Numbered from the stretch's first letter, positions 11,228 to 21,606 are shown. The stretch: DNA of 64,000 bases from Paracoccus sediminilitoris (GCF_003259195.1 NZ_QJPK01000015.1:1-64000); one strand, 5' to 3'. Notes: generated by a model from the sequence alone, not told the origin. A program made the numbers and translations.

Positions 11228-12652
11228 TCAGTCGGGGCCGTTCGTCGGCCCCGACCTTGCCAGATCCGCCAGCGTGCCAAGCGCCGCTGCTAGGATCTGC
11301 GGCTCCATCCGACAATTCAACGCAATGCGGACCCCCTGCGGCATCCGCGCGGTCACCGTGCCATCCGTCATGAAATCCGTGGCGGGACGCACAATGATGC
11401 CTGCGGCGGCAGCCCGGATCACGAAGTCCTCGGACCGCCAAGGGGTGGGCAGCTCCAGCCAGATCATCGGCACGCCGGGCCTGCTGGCGATCTTCAGACC
11501 GCTCAGCGTCTCCTGCGCCATGTGGCGGCGTTCCTCGACCCGCTTGTGGACATCGGCGGCGATGCGGCGCGCGTCACCGGACCCGATCAGGCGCGTCACC
11601 AGCCCCGTGATCGGCAAGGACAGGCCCATATGGCTGTGCTGAGCCCCGATGCGCCCGGCCTGCCCCATGCCCGGCGGGCACAGAAGGATGCCAAAACGCA
11701 ACCCCGCCGCGATGATCTTGGACAGACTGGTCACGTACCAGACGCGTTCGGGCGCCAGCGCGCGCAGGCTTTGCGGGGCGTCAGGATCAGGGCCGGTGGA
11801 ATAGCACTCATCCTCGATCACCTGCAGGTCGTGCCGCCTTGCGATCCGCATCAGATCTGCCCGCCGTTCAGGCCCCATTCCCGCCATTGTCGGGTTCTGC
11901 GCCGAAGGCGTCAGGCAGACCAGCCGCGCGCCGCTTTCACGCGCGACGCGGTCCAGATCATCGGGCAGCATCCCCTGTTCGTCCATCATCACAGGCAGCG
12001 TCTCGGCCCGCATCAGACGCGCGGCATGGGTGATGCCGGGATAGGTCAGCGCCTCGGTCATCACCTTGGCGGGCTGATCGGCCAGGCACAGGGCCATGAC
12101 CAGCATGATGGCGTTCTGCCCGCCATGGGTCAGGACCAGATCCTGGGCCGAAACCTCGCCCAAGGGGCGCACCGACATCCAGCGCAGTAGGGATTCGCGA
12201 CAGTGCAGATCACGGCTAAGCGGCGTGTAATCCAGAATATCGGCCCCCAGCTCGGCGCCGATATCGGCCAGATGGCGGCCAATGATGCGGGCCTGGTCGC
12301 AATCGGGCAGCTGGGGGATGCGCAGATCCGCCGGACCGTCCGCGTTCAGGGGCCGGTCCAGGCTTTCATAAAGTAGCGGTTCCGGCACCGGCCTGCGCGG
12401 CTTGGGGGCGGCGATGAAGCTGCCGCGTCCGACATGGCTCTCGATGACGCCTTCGGTCGCGGCCAGCTGATAGGCGCGCGCGACGGTGCCCGTGGTCACC
12501 TTCAGCCGCCATGCCAGATCGCGCATCGGCGGCAGGCGGGTGCCGGGCGCCAGTTCCCCCGAACGGGCCGCCTGACGCAGCGCATTGGCCAGCGCCCGGA
12601 ACTTGGGACCCTTATGCAGGGTCAGGTCCGGTTGCCAATCTTCGATCCGCAT
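11228..12652 (-). CDS. MocR-type transcriptional regulator (GntR HTH plus aminotransferase domain)
   Basis: A 474-residue two-domain regulator. The N-terminal GntR winged helix (about 10-80; LPPMRDLAWRLKVTTGTVAR) joins a class I aminotransferase-like domain that binds pyridoxal phosphate, with the Schiff-base Lys in VTSLSKIIAAGLR. Such proteins usually sense PLP or an amine and control vitamin B6, GABA, taurine or transport genes. The start at ATG 12652 is chosen because GAAGGGGG lies 6 bases upstream; ATG 12667 has no good site. It is divergent from the TRAP binding-protein gene (226-base gap), which makes that gene a candidate target, though nothing proves it. Confidence 0.9.
   Translation of the reverse strand: MRIEDWQPDLTLHKGPKFRALANALRQAARSGELAPGTRLPPMRDLAWRLKVTTGTVARAYQLAATEGVIESHVGRGSFIAAPKPRRPVPEPLLYESLDRPLNADGPADLRIPQLPDCDQARIIGRHLADIGAELGADILDYTPLSRDLHCRESLLRWMSVRPLGEVSAQDLVLTHGGQNAIMLVMALCLADQPAKVMTEALTYPGITHAARLMRAETLPVMMDEQGMLPDDLDRVARESGARLVCLTPSAQNPTMAGMGPERRADLMRIARRHDLQVIEDECYSTGPDPDAPQSLRALAPERVWYVTSLSKIIAAGLRFGILLCPPGMGQAGRIGAQHSHMGLSLPITGLVTRLIGSGDARRIAADVHKRVEERRHMAQETLSGLKIASRPGVPMIWLELPTPWRSEDFVIRAAAAGIIVRPATDFMTDGTVTARMPQGVRIALNCRMEPQILAAALGTLADLARSGPTNGPD
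11231..11255 (+). terminator. hairpin after eno, inside the opposing gene's 3' end
   Basis: Perfect 10-bp stem GTCGGGGCCG (11231-11240) and CGGCCCCGAC (11246-11255) with loop TTCGT, beginning 9 bases after the eno stop. It lies inside the last codons of the convergent regulator gene. No U-run follows. It probably marks the 3' end of eno mRNA. Confidence 0.5.
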
Positions 12653-14015
<1,363 letters not shown>

Positions 14016-14034
14016 TCGCCGGACGTCACGACCA

Positions 14035-14066
14035 TGAAAAAGGGCCGGATAATCCGGCCCTTTTTT
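14035..14066. terminator. bidirectional terminator between TRAP receptor and permease genes
   Basis: Perfect 9-bp stem GGGCCGGAT (14042-14050) and ATCCGGCCC (14052-14060), followed by six T on the plus strand (14061-14066) and preceded by an A-run (14038-14041) that gives Ts on the minus strand. It sits between the convergent genes ending at 14015 (+) and 14072 (-), so it can serve both. Confidence 0.88.
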
Positions 14067-14071
14067 GCATC

Positions 14072-15955
14072 CTAGTTTCCGCCAAGCCCCGGCGGGGGAC
14101 CGCCAAAGCCAAGTCCCATCCCGCCCGACGGCGCGGCCTCTGACTCGGGTTCGGGCTCGGTCTCGGCCGGGGTTTCGGCACCGGGCTGGGGCGGATCGGC
14201 CGCCGGCTGGCCGCCGAAGGGCGATCCGCCCAACCCGCCAAGCGAACCGAAGCCAGATCCGCCCTGATTGCCGCCGCCCATGCCCCCCATCGGGATCTGG
14301 ACCTTGATCGTCGACGTATCCACCACCGGACCCTTGTAGTGCATGACCATGCCCGGGAAGATGATCACCGCCGCGATCATCAGGATCTGCAGCCCCACGA
14401 AGGGCACCGCGCCGCGATAGATGTCGAGCGTGCTGACCTCGGTCATGGTCTTTCCGGTCACGTGATCCTTGTAGGGTTTTCGCGGCGCCACCGATCGCAG
14501 GTAGAACAACGCGAAGCCCACGGGCGGCGTCAGGAACGATGTCTGCATGGTCACCGCCAGAATGACCCCGAACCAGACCAGGTCAATCTCCAGCGCGTTG
14601 GCCGCGGGGATCAGCAGCGGCACGATCACGAAGGCCAGTTCGAAGAAATCCAAGAAGAAGGCTAGGAAGAAGATGATGATGCAGACAGCGGCCAGAAAGC
14701 CGTATTCCCCGCCCGGCAGCGCCGTCAGCAGGTCCTTGACCCAGATATGCCCGTTGATCGAGTAATAGGTCAGCGAAAAGACCGTCGCCCCGATCAGGAT
14801 GAACATGACGAAGGCAGACAGCCGCACCGTCGCCAGCAGGGCCTGATTCACCACGTTGAAATCCAGGCGGCGCTTGAAGGCCGCCAGGATCAGCGCGCCG
14901 GTGGCCCCCATGGCGCCACCCTCGGTCGGGGTGGCGATGCCAAGGAAAATCGTGCCCAGCACCAGAAAGACCAGCGCTAGCGGCGGGATCATCACGATGA
15001 TCACCTGGCGCGTCATGGGCGACATGATCCCGGTGCGCAGCTTTTCATCCGCCAAGGCCAGCACCAGCATGATCAGCACCGTCAGCGCCGCAGCCCAGAT
15101 CTGGCTGTCATCGCCCAGATAATCGCCCATCAGCCGCACCGACAGGACATAGATCGCGACCGAGGCCAGAATCGCCCCCAGCAGCGACCAGCCGCCGCTG
15201 CCCAGGCTGCGCGCCTCGGGCGGCAGGGCCGGCATCAAAGACGGGCGCAGGATCGACATCACCATGACATAGACCAGATAGACCCCGGTCAGTGCCAGGG
15301 CGGGGATCATCGCCGCCTTGTACATGTCACCCACCGAACGGCCCAGCTGGTCGGCCAGCACGATCAGCACCAGCGAGGGCGGGATGATCTGCGCCAGAGT
15401 GCCCGACGCCGTGATGACGCCGCTGGCCAGACGCTTGTCATAGCCATAGCGCATCATGATCGGCAGAGAGATCAGCCCCATGGAGATGACCGACGCCGCC
15501 ACGACGCCGGTCGTCGCCGCCAGCAGCGCGCCGACCAGGATGACCGCATAGGCAAGACCGCCCCGGATCGGGCCGAACAGCTGGCCGATCGTGTCCAGCA
15601 GTTCCTCGGCCATGCGGGACCGTTCCAGCACGATGCCCATGAAGGTGAAGAAGGGAATGGCCAGCAGCGTGTCGTTGCGCATGACGCCAAAGACCCGGTC
15701 GCCAAGCGCCCCCAGCAGGTTCCAGCCCAGGTTGATCTGGTCCGACAGCGGGGTCAGGAAGACGCCGAAGAAGAAGAACAGCAGGCCGTTCGCGGCCAGC
15801 GCGAAAGCGATGGGGTATCCGAACAGCAGAAAGCCCACCATCGAGAAGAACATGATGGGGGCAAGGTTATGGGCGATTATGTCAATTGCCGGAGCGGCAA
15901 AGGCCCCAAAGTTGCTAATGAACAGCGATAGGTTATCTGAGATTGTTTCGATCAC
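14072..15955 (-). CDS. dctM: TRAP transporter large permease with Gly/Pro-rich C-terminal tail
   Basis: Large membrane subunit that carries the ion-coupled transport channel. The product is 627 residues with more than ten hydrophobic segments in the DctM pattern (N-terminal YPIAFALAANGLLFFFFGVF, central PTEGGAMGATGALILAAFKR, later LTPPVGFALFYLRSVAP). The start ATG overlaps the dctQ stop as ATGA, so translation is coupled. Unusual is the last part (about 557-627): a tail of Gly, Pro, Glu and Ala with no membrane character, extending well past the usual end of the family. The substrate should be that of the receptor at 12879. Confidence 0.93.
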   Translation of the reverse strand: MIETISDNLSLFISNFGAFAAPAIDIIAHNLAPIMFFSMVGFLLFGYPIAFALAANGLLFFFFGVFLTPLSDQINLGWNLLGALGDRVFGVMRNDTLLAIPFFTFMGIVLERSRMAEELLDTIGQLFGPIRGGLAYAVILVGALLAATTGVVAASVISMGLISLPIMMRYGYDKRLASGVITASGTLAQIIPPSLVLIVLADQLGRSVGDMYKAAMIPALALTGVYLVYVMVMSILRPSLMPALPPEARSLGSGGWSLLGAILASVAIYVLSVRLMGDYLGDDSQIWAAALTVLIMLVLALADEKLRTGIMSPMTRQVIIVMIPPLALVFLVLGTIFLGIATPTEGGAMGATGALILAAFKRRLDFNVVNQALLATVRLSAFVMFILIGATVFSLTYYSINGHIWVKDLLTALPGGEYGFLAAVCIIIFFLAFFLDFFELAFVIVPLLIPAANALEIDLVWFGVILAVTMQTSFLTPPVGFALFYLRSVAPRKPYKDHVTGKTMTEVSTLDIYRGAVPFVGLQILMIAAVIIFPGMVMHYKGPVVDTSTIKVQIPMGGMGGGNQGGSGFGSLGGLGGSPFGGQPAADPPQPGAETPAETEPEPESEAAPSGGMGLGFGGPPPGLGGN

Positions 15956-16578
15956 TGGCGGTTCCTCGGGTCGGCAGAGGCGGCGTCGGCCTGATCCTTT
16001 TCAAGACCGACTGTCATGATGGCGGCCTCTTTCAGGACCGAGTCGTGGCTGCTGGCATGGGGGCTGGGATCGGGGATGATGCCGCGCATGACGGCGATCT
16101 TCTTGATCAACTCGGAGATGCCCTGGATGAACAGCAGCACGAAGCCCGCGACCAGAATCGCCTTGGCGGGCCAGATCAGCAGCCCGCCCGCATTCATCGA
16201 AATCTCGTTCGTGCGCCAGCTGATCAGAAAGGACGGATAAAGCAGCCAGATCATGATCGCCGTGAAGGGCAGCAGGAACAGGATCGTGCCGATCAGGTCG
16301 ATCCAGTGCTGCACCCGGCGCGACCAGCGGCCATAGATCACGTCGATGCGGATATGTTCGTTTTCCAGCAGCGTATAGGCCGAGGCCAGCATGAATGCGC
16401 CCCCGAACAGATACCATTGCAGTTCCAGCCAGGCATTGGACGAAACGCTGAAGACCTTGCGCACGATCGCGTTGATCGCGCTGACCAGAATGGCCAGCAG
16501 GATCAGCCACGCGACGCTGCGCCCGATCGCGGTGGTGGCGCGGTCGATGCCGCGCGACAGGGCCAGTAGGCCGCCCAT
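15952..16578 (-). CDS. dctQ: TRAP transporter small permease
   Basis: Four-helix small membrane subunit, 208 residues, which pairs with the large permease at 14072. Hydrophobic segments fall near residues 16-36, 55-75, 100-120 and 140-160, with ELQWYLFGGAFMLASAYTL and the DctQ block ENEHIRIDVIY. The start at ATG 16578 is supported by GGGAGGGGA just upstream; in-frame starts further up lack such a site. The polar C-terminal 40 residues are probably cytoplasmic. The stop overlaps the dctM start. The promoter should lie between 16579 and 16680. Confidence 0.92.
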   Translation of the reverse strand: MGGLLALSRGIDRATTAIGRSVAWLILLAILVSAINAIVRKVFSVSSNAWLELQWYLFGGAFMLASAYTLLENEHIRIDVIYGRWSRRVQHWIDLIGTILFLLPFTAIMIWLLYPSFLISWRTNEISMNAGGLLIWPAKAILVAGFVLLFIQGISELIKKIAVMRGIIPDPSPHASSHDSVLKEAAIMTVGLEKDQADAASADPRNRQ

Positions 16579-16680
16579 GGATTCCCCTCCCTCATGGATC
16601 ATGCCTTGTTGGGCCGGCATGAGTTCCCATCTGCAGGGATATGCGGCATGGGGGCGGTGCGGGTCAAGCGCGACGGCGGA

Positions 16681-17397
16681 TCACGCCGTCATGGCAAGCG
16701 TCGCCAGCACCGCAATTTCGGTGACAAGAACGACTGCGCCCAGCACATCCCCGGTCTGCCCACCGACAAGACGCAAGGCGCGCCTGGCCCCCATCCAAGC
16801 GACCACAGGCACGATCAGCATGGCCGCCAAGACCCCGGTGATGCCGGTCGCCAGCATGACGACAAGGGCGGCCAACCCTGCGGCGACGGCGCAGGCCGCG
16901 CGTCCCGGACGCCCCGCACCCTGGCCCAGACCGTCACTGCGCGCGGGCGGCATGGTCTGCATCAACAGGACGGGCGCCAGTCGTCCGGCGGTGGCCGCCG
17001 CAATCAGCGCCATCGGCCCCAGTTCCGACAGCGCCGCCACGCGGATCAGCATCGCGCAGACCAACGCCGCCGCGCCAAAGCTGCCGATGGTCGAATCGCG
17101 CATGATCCGCAGCCGGTCGGCCCTGTCGTGTCCCCCACCCGCATCGGCGAAATCGGCCAGCGCGTCTTCGTGCAGCGCGCCGGTCAGCCAGACGGACAGC
17201 GTCACGGCCAGCGCCGCGGGCAGCAGCCCGTGGCCCAGCCACAGGGGGATGCCCGCGATGGCCCCGACGATCGCCCCCGCGACCGGAAAGGCCCAGGCCG
17301 CGCCCGCCAGCGGCAGCACCTTGGGCGGCAGAAAGCGCCCCAAAGGCATCCGCGTCAGGAAGACCAGTGCCAGGATCAGGTGTTGCAGCCTAGCCAA
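16681..17397 (-). CDS. cobS: adenosylcobinamide-GDP ribazoletransferase
   Basis: Joins adenosylcobinamide-GDP to alpha-ribazole (phosphate) to give adenosylcobalamin (phosphate), the last step of B12 assembly, at the inner membrane. The product is about 238 residues with 5-6 hydrophobic segments and the family motif HEDALADFADAGGG followed by RLRIMRDSTIGSFG. The start is taken as TTG 17395-17397, overlapping the cobT stop (ATTGGCTAG) with GAGG upstream. No ATG gives a plausible N-terminus. The last of three overlapping cob genes. Confidence 0.9.
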   Translation of the reverse strand: MARLQHLILALVFLTRMPLGRFLPPKVLPLAGAAWAFPVAGAIVGAIAGIPLWLGHGLLPAALAVTLSVWLTGALHEDALADFADAGGGHDRADRLRIMRDSTIGSFGAAALVCAMLIRVAALSELGPMALIAAATAGRLAPVLLMQTMPPARSDGLGQGAGRPGRAACAVAAGLAALVVMLATGITGVLAAMLIVPVVAWMGARRALRLVGGQTGDVLGAVVLVTEIAVLATLAMTA

Positions 17398-18343
17398 TGC
17401 CGGCCTCGGCAAAGGTGGCCATGCCGTTATGACACGCCAGCGCTGCGCGCAGCACCAGCAGGGCGACCCCGGCCCCCGACCCCTCCCCAAGACGCATGTC
17501 CAGCGACAGGATGGGTTGCTTGCCAAGGGCGGCGATCAGCTGCCTGTGGCCCGGCTCGGCGCTGACATGGCCGATCATGCAGTGATCCAGCGCCTGCGGA
17601 TCGTCGCGGGTCAGCACGGCGGCAGCGGCACAGCAGATGAAGCCGTCCAGCATCACCGGAATGCGCAATTCGCGCGCCTTCAGAATGGCACCGCAGATGG
17701 CGGCCTGTTCGCGACCCCCGAAAGCGGCCAGCGTTTCCACGGCGGTCCGCGGCGCATGCAGGGCAAGCCCCTCGGCCACGGCGGCGATCTTGGCCTGCAG
17801 CATCGCGCCCTGCGCGCCGGTGCCGGGACCGACCCAATCTTCGGCACGCCCGCCCAGCACCGATGCGGCCAGCGCCGCAGCGACGGTCGAATTGCCGATG
17901 CCCATTTCGCCCAGCATCACAACATCGGCGGTGCGGTCGACGGCATCCGCACCTGCGGCCATTGCTTGCCGGACCTCGGCACCGGTCATGGCGGGACCTG
18001 CGGTGAAATCGGCGGTCGGGCGGTCAAGGTCCAGGGTGACGACCTGCAATTCGGCCCCCGCGACCCTACAGATCTGGTTGATGGCCGCACCGTCATTGCG
18101 AAAATTCCGGACCATCGCCTCGGTCACGGCGGGGGGAAAGGGCGTGATGCCGCGCGCGACGACGCCATGATTGCCCGCAAAGACGATCGCCTGTGCATGA
18201 TCCATGACGGGCCGCGACGTGCCGCGCCAGCCTGCCATGAAAATCGCCAGTTCCTCCAGCCGCCCAAGCGAGCCTTGCGGCTTGGTCAGATTATCCTGCC
18301 AGACTTGGGCGGCGTCGGCGGCTTCCTGGTCAAAGTTGGTCAT
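17390..18343 (-). CDS. cobT: nicotinate-nucleotide--dimethylbenzimidazole phosphoribosyltransferase
   Basis: Transfers phosphoribose from nicotinate mononucleotide to 5,6-dimethylbenzimidazole, making alpha-ribazole phosphate for the lower ligand of B12. The product has 317 residues with KPQGSLGRLEELA, FAGNHGVVARGITPFP, GEMGIGNSTVAAA, the hydrophobic DGFICCAAA and the catalytic Glu in RLGEGSGAGVAL. The start ATG lies within cobU, overlapping its last 14 bases, and the end overlaps the cobS start, so the three are one translational unit. The synonym cobU is used for this gene in Pseudomonas denitrificans nomenclature. Confidence 0.96.
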   Translation of the reverse strand: MTNFDQEAADAAQVWQDNLTKPQGSLGRLEELAIFMAGWRGTSRPVMDHAQAIVFAGNHGVVARGITPFPPAVTEAMVRNFRNDGAAINQICRVAGAELQVVTLDLDRPTADFTAGPAMTGAEVRQAMAAGADAVDRTADVVMLGEMGIGNSTVAAALAASVLGGRAEDWVGPGTGAQGAMLQAKIAAVAEGLALHAPRTAVETLAAFGGREQAAICGAILKARELRIPVMLDGFICCAAAAVLTRDDPQALDHCMIGHVSAEPGHRQLIAALGKQPILSLDMRLGEGSGAGVALLVLRAALACHNGMATFAEAGIG

Positions 18344-18860
18344 GCATTCCCTCGGGCATGGGTTTCAGTCGCAGGGGCTGGCCGCAGACGGCCATCCAGA
18401 CCTGGTCGGCCAAATCGCCAATGGTCTGGTTCATCCAGCCGTGTTCATCGCGGAACCGGCGCGCAAGGGCGTTGTCGGGCACAATGCCTTGCCCCAGTTC
18501 ATTGGTTACAAGAACGACAGGACAGGATTGCTGACGTAACGTCACCGCCAATGCGCTGATATCCGCCTGTCCCATCATGTTCGACATCCATAGCGTCAGG
18601 CAATCGACCAGCCGGACGCCTTGGCCATCGGTCGCGCGCAACGCGCCGCAAAGGTCATAGGGCTCTTCGACGGTTTTCCAGTTTCCACCGCGACCTGCCT
18701 GATGTCGCTGGATTCTTTCGCGCATTTCCCCGTCACGCGCTTCGGCCGTGGCGATATAGATGCGCGGCAGGGCGTGGCGCGCCACAAGCCGTTCGGCCAA
18801 AGCCGACTTGCCCGACCGGGCGCCGCCCGTCACCAGCGTGATATGTCCGTGATGCGTCAT
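18330..18860 (-). CDS. cobU: bifunctional adenosylcobinamide kinase / adenosylcobinamide-phosphate guanylyltransferase
   Basis: Phosphorylates adenosylcobinamide and then attaches GMP, activating it for lower-ligand attachment. The product is 176 residues: P-loop GGARSGKSALAE at about 12-23, the guanylylated His region RIQRHQAGR, VDCLTLWMSNM, and TNELGQGIVPDNALARRFRDE. This is the first gene of cobU-cobT-cobS. Upstream is a divergent spacer of 129 bases to oppA, in which I see no cobalamin riboswitch. Also called cobP. Confidence 0.95.
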   Translation of the reverse strand: MTHHGHITLVTGGARSGKSALAERLVARHALPRIYIATAEARDGEMRERIQRHQAGRGGNWKTVEEPYDLCGALRATDGQGVRLVDCLTLWMSNMMGQADISALAVTLRQQSCPVVLVTNELGQGIVPDNALARRFRDEHGWMNQTIGDLADQVWMAVCGQPLRLKPMPEGMHDQL

Positions 18861-18989
18861 GCCGGCATCTGTTCCACATGGCGGGACGGTTGAAAAGCGG
18901 CAAAGCCCGCTTGCTCATCGCGCAAGTTTGCGTAACGTCGCGCCATTCGGGCGCAGAAGACGCCCACATGCAACAAGGAGGAGCTGGCC

Positions 18990-20591
18990 ATGACCAGACT
19001 TTTCACCACCACCGCGCTTCTGGCAGCGCTGGCCCTGCCCGCCTATGCCGTCCAGCCCGCCGAGGGCGAGACGCTGGCCGACAGCCAGACCTATACCTAT
19101 TGGCTGCTGGACGCGATCAAGTCGCTGGACCCGGCCAAGAACACCGATGTCGAAGGCTCGGACGTGCTGCGTTCGCTGTTCGAAGGGCTGATGAACGAAA
19201 ACGCCAAGGGCGAGATGATCCCCGGCGTCGCCGAAAGCCACGAGGTCAGCGACGACCAGCTGACCTATACCTTCAAGCTGCGCGACGCCAAGTGGTCGAA
19301 CGGCGAACCCGTCACGGCGCAGGATTTCGTCTTTGCTTGGCAGCGCGTCGTCAATCCTGAAACCGCGTCGGAATACGCGTGGTACATGGAGTTGATGAAC
19401 GTCAAGAACGCGACCGAGATCGTCGCGGGCGAAGCCAAGCCCGAAGAACTGGGCATCAAGGCCATCGACGACAAGACGCTGGAAGTCACGCTGACCACGC
19501 CGACCCCCTATTTCGTCAGCACCCTGTCGCATGCCACGACCTATCCCGTGCCGCAGGCCGTGGTCGAGGAATTCGGCGACCAATGGACCCAGCCCGACCA
19601 CTTGGTCGGCAACGGCGCCTTCACGCTGGCCAGCCACAACTTGGGCGTCGAGATCGTGATGGAGAAGAACCCGGAATATTGGGATGCGGAAAACGTCCTG
19701 ATGGAAACGGTCCGCGGCGTCACCGTGAACGACAACAACGTCGCCCTGACCCGTTACCAGGCCGGCGAGTTGGACCGCGTCCAGATCCCGGCAGGCCAGT
19801 ATCCGCGCCTGTCCGAGGAATTCCCCAACCAGGCGGTTTCGGTGCCTTACGGCTGTTCCTATGCCTATGTGATGAACCTGTCCGACAAGGGCCCCGAGGC
19901 GCTGAAGGACGTGCGCGTCCGCCAGGCAATGGCGCTTGGCCTGAACCGCGAGGTGATTGTCGATCAGGTCCTGCAGGGCGGCCAGAAGCCCGCCTATACC
20001 TGGACCCATTGGGCCATCAACGGCTTTACCCCGCCCGAAGGCGGCATGGCCGACATGTCCATGGAAGACCGGATGGCCAAGGCCAAGGAACTGCTGACCG
20101 AGGCCGGATACGGTCCCGACAACCCGGTCAAGGTGTCGCTGCAGTACAACACCGATGACAGCCACCGCCTGCTGGCTATCGCCGCCCAGCAGTTCTGGCG
20201 CCCCCTGGGCATCGAGGTCGAGCTGAACAACGTCGAATGGAAGGTCCATACCGACCGCCTGCAGTCGCAGGATTTCGACGTCGCCCGCTATGCCTGGTGC
20301 GCCGATTACAACGAAGCCTCGACCTTCCTCGACTGGTTCCGCACCGACGGCTACAACAGCGGCAAATGGTCGAACGAGGAATATGACCAGTTGCTGGTCG
20401 ATGCCCGCACCGCCGAGGATACCACGCCGCTTTACCAGCGCGCCGAGGAGATCCTGGCCGAGGAAATGCCCGCGGTCTTCGTCTATCACTATGCCAAGGT
20501 CGACATGATCAATCCGGCCATCAAAGGCCTTCCGCGTGAAAACCTGTTGAACACGTGGTATGCCAAGGACCTGTATCGCGTCGCCGAATAA
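18990..20591 (+). CDS. oppA: peptide ABC transporter substrate-binding protein
   Basis: Periplasmic receptor of an oligopeptide importer, 533 residues. It has a signal peptide (about 1-20, ending LPAYA). The mature protein has the family-5 binding fold: YTFKLRDAKWSNGEPVTAQD, FVFAWQRVVNPETASEYAW, GNGAFTLASH and VRQAMALGLNREVIVDQVL. The leader AAGGAGGAG is strong. A 14-bp hairpin and the oppBCDF genes follow in the same direction. The presence of the FAWQRVVNP-type block matches the OppA/MppA group rather than DppA. The peptide specificity cannot be judged. Confidence 0.94.
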   Translation: MTRLFTTTALLAALALPAYAVQPAEGETLADSQTYTYWLLDAIKSLDPAKNTDVEGSDVLRSLFEGLMNENAKGEMIPGVAESHEVSDDQLTYTFKLRDAKWSNGEPVTAQDFVFAWQRVVNPETASEYAWYMELMNVKNATEIVAGEAKPEELGIKAIDDKTLEVTLTTPTPYFVSTLSHATTYPVPQAVVEEFGDQWTQPDHLVGNGAFTLASHNLGVEIVMEKNPEYWDAENVLMETVRGVTVNDNNVALTRYQAGELDRVQIPAGQYPRLSEEFPNQAVSVPYGCSYAYVMNLSDKGPEALKDVRVRQAMALGLNREVIVDQVLQGGQKPAYTWTHWAINGFTPPEGGMADMSMEDRMAKAKELLTEAGYGPDNPVKVSLQYNTDDSHRLLAIAAQQFWRPLGIEVELNNVEWKVHTDRLQSQDFDVARYAWCADYNEASTFLDWFRTDGYNSGKWSNEEYDQLLVDARTAEDTTPLYQRAEEILAEEMPAVFVYHYAKVDMINPAIKGLPRENLLNTWYAKDLYRVAE

Positions 20592-20612
20592 GGCAACCGA
20601 CCTTTCATGATC

Positions 20613-20644
20613 GGGCCGGGACGGGTTTTGACCCGTCCCGGCCC
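20613..20644 (+). other. strong intercistronic hairpin between oppA and oppB
   Basis: Perfect 14-bp stem GGGCCGGGACGGGT (20613-20626) and ACCCGTCCCGGCCC (20631-20644) with loop TTTG. No T-tract follows, so it is unlikely to stop transcription fully. It begins 22 bases after the oppA stop. Hairpins here typically protect the upstream mRNA from 3' exonucleases and raise receptor level over permease level; that role is inferred. Confidence 0.8.
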
Positions 20645-20679
20645 TCGGCTTTCAATCATCCCGCAGGGAGCCCAACGCG

Positions 20680-21603
20680 ATGATCGCATTCATCCTGCGA
20701 CGGCTGGCGGTGGCGATACCCACGCTGCTGCTGCTGATCGTCTTTTCTTTCATCCTGATGCACATGGCACCGGGCGGTCCCTTCACCGCCGAACGCGCCC
20801 TGCCACCCCAGGTGATCGCCAACCTCGAGGCGCAATACGGGCTGAACGACCCGCTGTGGCTGCAGATCTGGAATTATCTCTACAACATCGTGGTGCATTT
20901 CGACTTCGGTCCCAGCTTCGTCTATCCCGACCGGACGGTGAACCAGCTGATCGCCGCGGGCTTTCCCGTGACGCTGACCTATGGCGTGCTGTCCTTTGTG
21001 TCGGCCATCGTGCTGGGCGTGTCCTTGGGCGTGATCGCCGCCATCTGGCACAATTCCTGGATCGATTACATCGCGGTGGGGATTTCGATCGGCGCGCAGG
21101 TGCTGCCGAACTTCGTGATGGCACCGCTGTTGGTGCTGGTCCTGACGCTGTGGTACGGCCTGCTGCCCGGCGGCGGCTGGAGCTTCAGCGACCCCAGTTT
21201 CTGGATCATGCCGGTGATTGCGCTCGCGACCAGCTATATGGCATCGATCGCGCGGATCACCCGGTCATCCATGCTGGAGGTGCTGGGCAGCAACCATATC
21301 CGCACGGCCCGCGCCAAGGGGATGCCGGAATACCGGGTCATCATCCGCCACGCGCTGAAGCCTGCGATGCTGCCGGTGATCAGCTATCTGGGGCCGGTCT
21401 TCGTGTCGATGATCACCGGGTCGGTGGTGATCGACATGTATTTCTCGACCGGCGGGATCGGCAAGGCCTTCGTGGATTCGGCGCTGAACCGGGACTATGC
21501 GGTGATGATGGGCGTGACCATTCTGGTGGGGGCGCTGACCATCCTGTTCAACCTTATCGTCGACGTGCTCTATGCATGGATCGACCCCAAGATCAGGTAC
21601 TGA
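20680..21603 (+). CDS. oppB: peptide ABC transporter permease OppB
   Basis: Inner-membrane permease, 307 residues, six predicted helices. The N-terminal FILRRLAVAIPTLLLLIVFS and HMAPGGPF are typical of OppB. The EAA loop, which contacts the ATPases, is seen as RTARAKGMPEYRVIIRHALK, followed by MLPVISYLGPVF. It is 36 bases after the oppA/oppB hairpin and ends 3 bases before oppC. Confidence 0.95.
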   Translation: MIAFILRRLAVAIPTLLLLIVFSFILMHMAPGGPFTAERALPPQVIANLEAQYGLNDPLWLQIWNYLYNIVVHFDFGPSFVYPDRTVNQLIAAGFPVTLTYGVLSFVSAIVLGVSLGVIAAIWHNSWIDYIAVGISIGAQVLPNFVMAPLLVLVLTLWYGLLPGGGWSFSDPSFWIMPVIALATSYMASIARITRSSMLEVLGSNHIRTARAKGMPEYRVIIRHALKPAMLPVISYLGPVFVSMITGSVVIDMYFSTGGIGKAFVDSALNRDYAVMMGVTILVGALTILFNLIVDVLYAWIDPKIRY

Positions 21604-21606
21604 GCC

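Noticed and set aside
16391-18559. 722-codon plus-strand open frame over dctQ and the cob genes
   Set aside because: Antisense to four genes with clear motifs and overlapping starts.
18861-18989. Cobalamin riboswitch before cobU
   Set aside because: The spacer is only 129 bases and shared with divergent oppA, shorter than a full cobalamin riboswitch, and no B12 box is seen.
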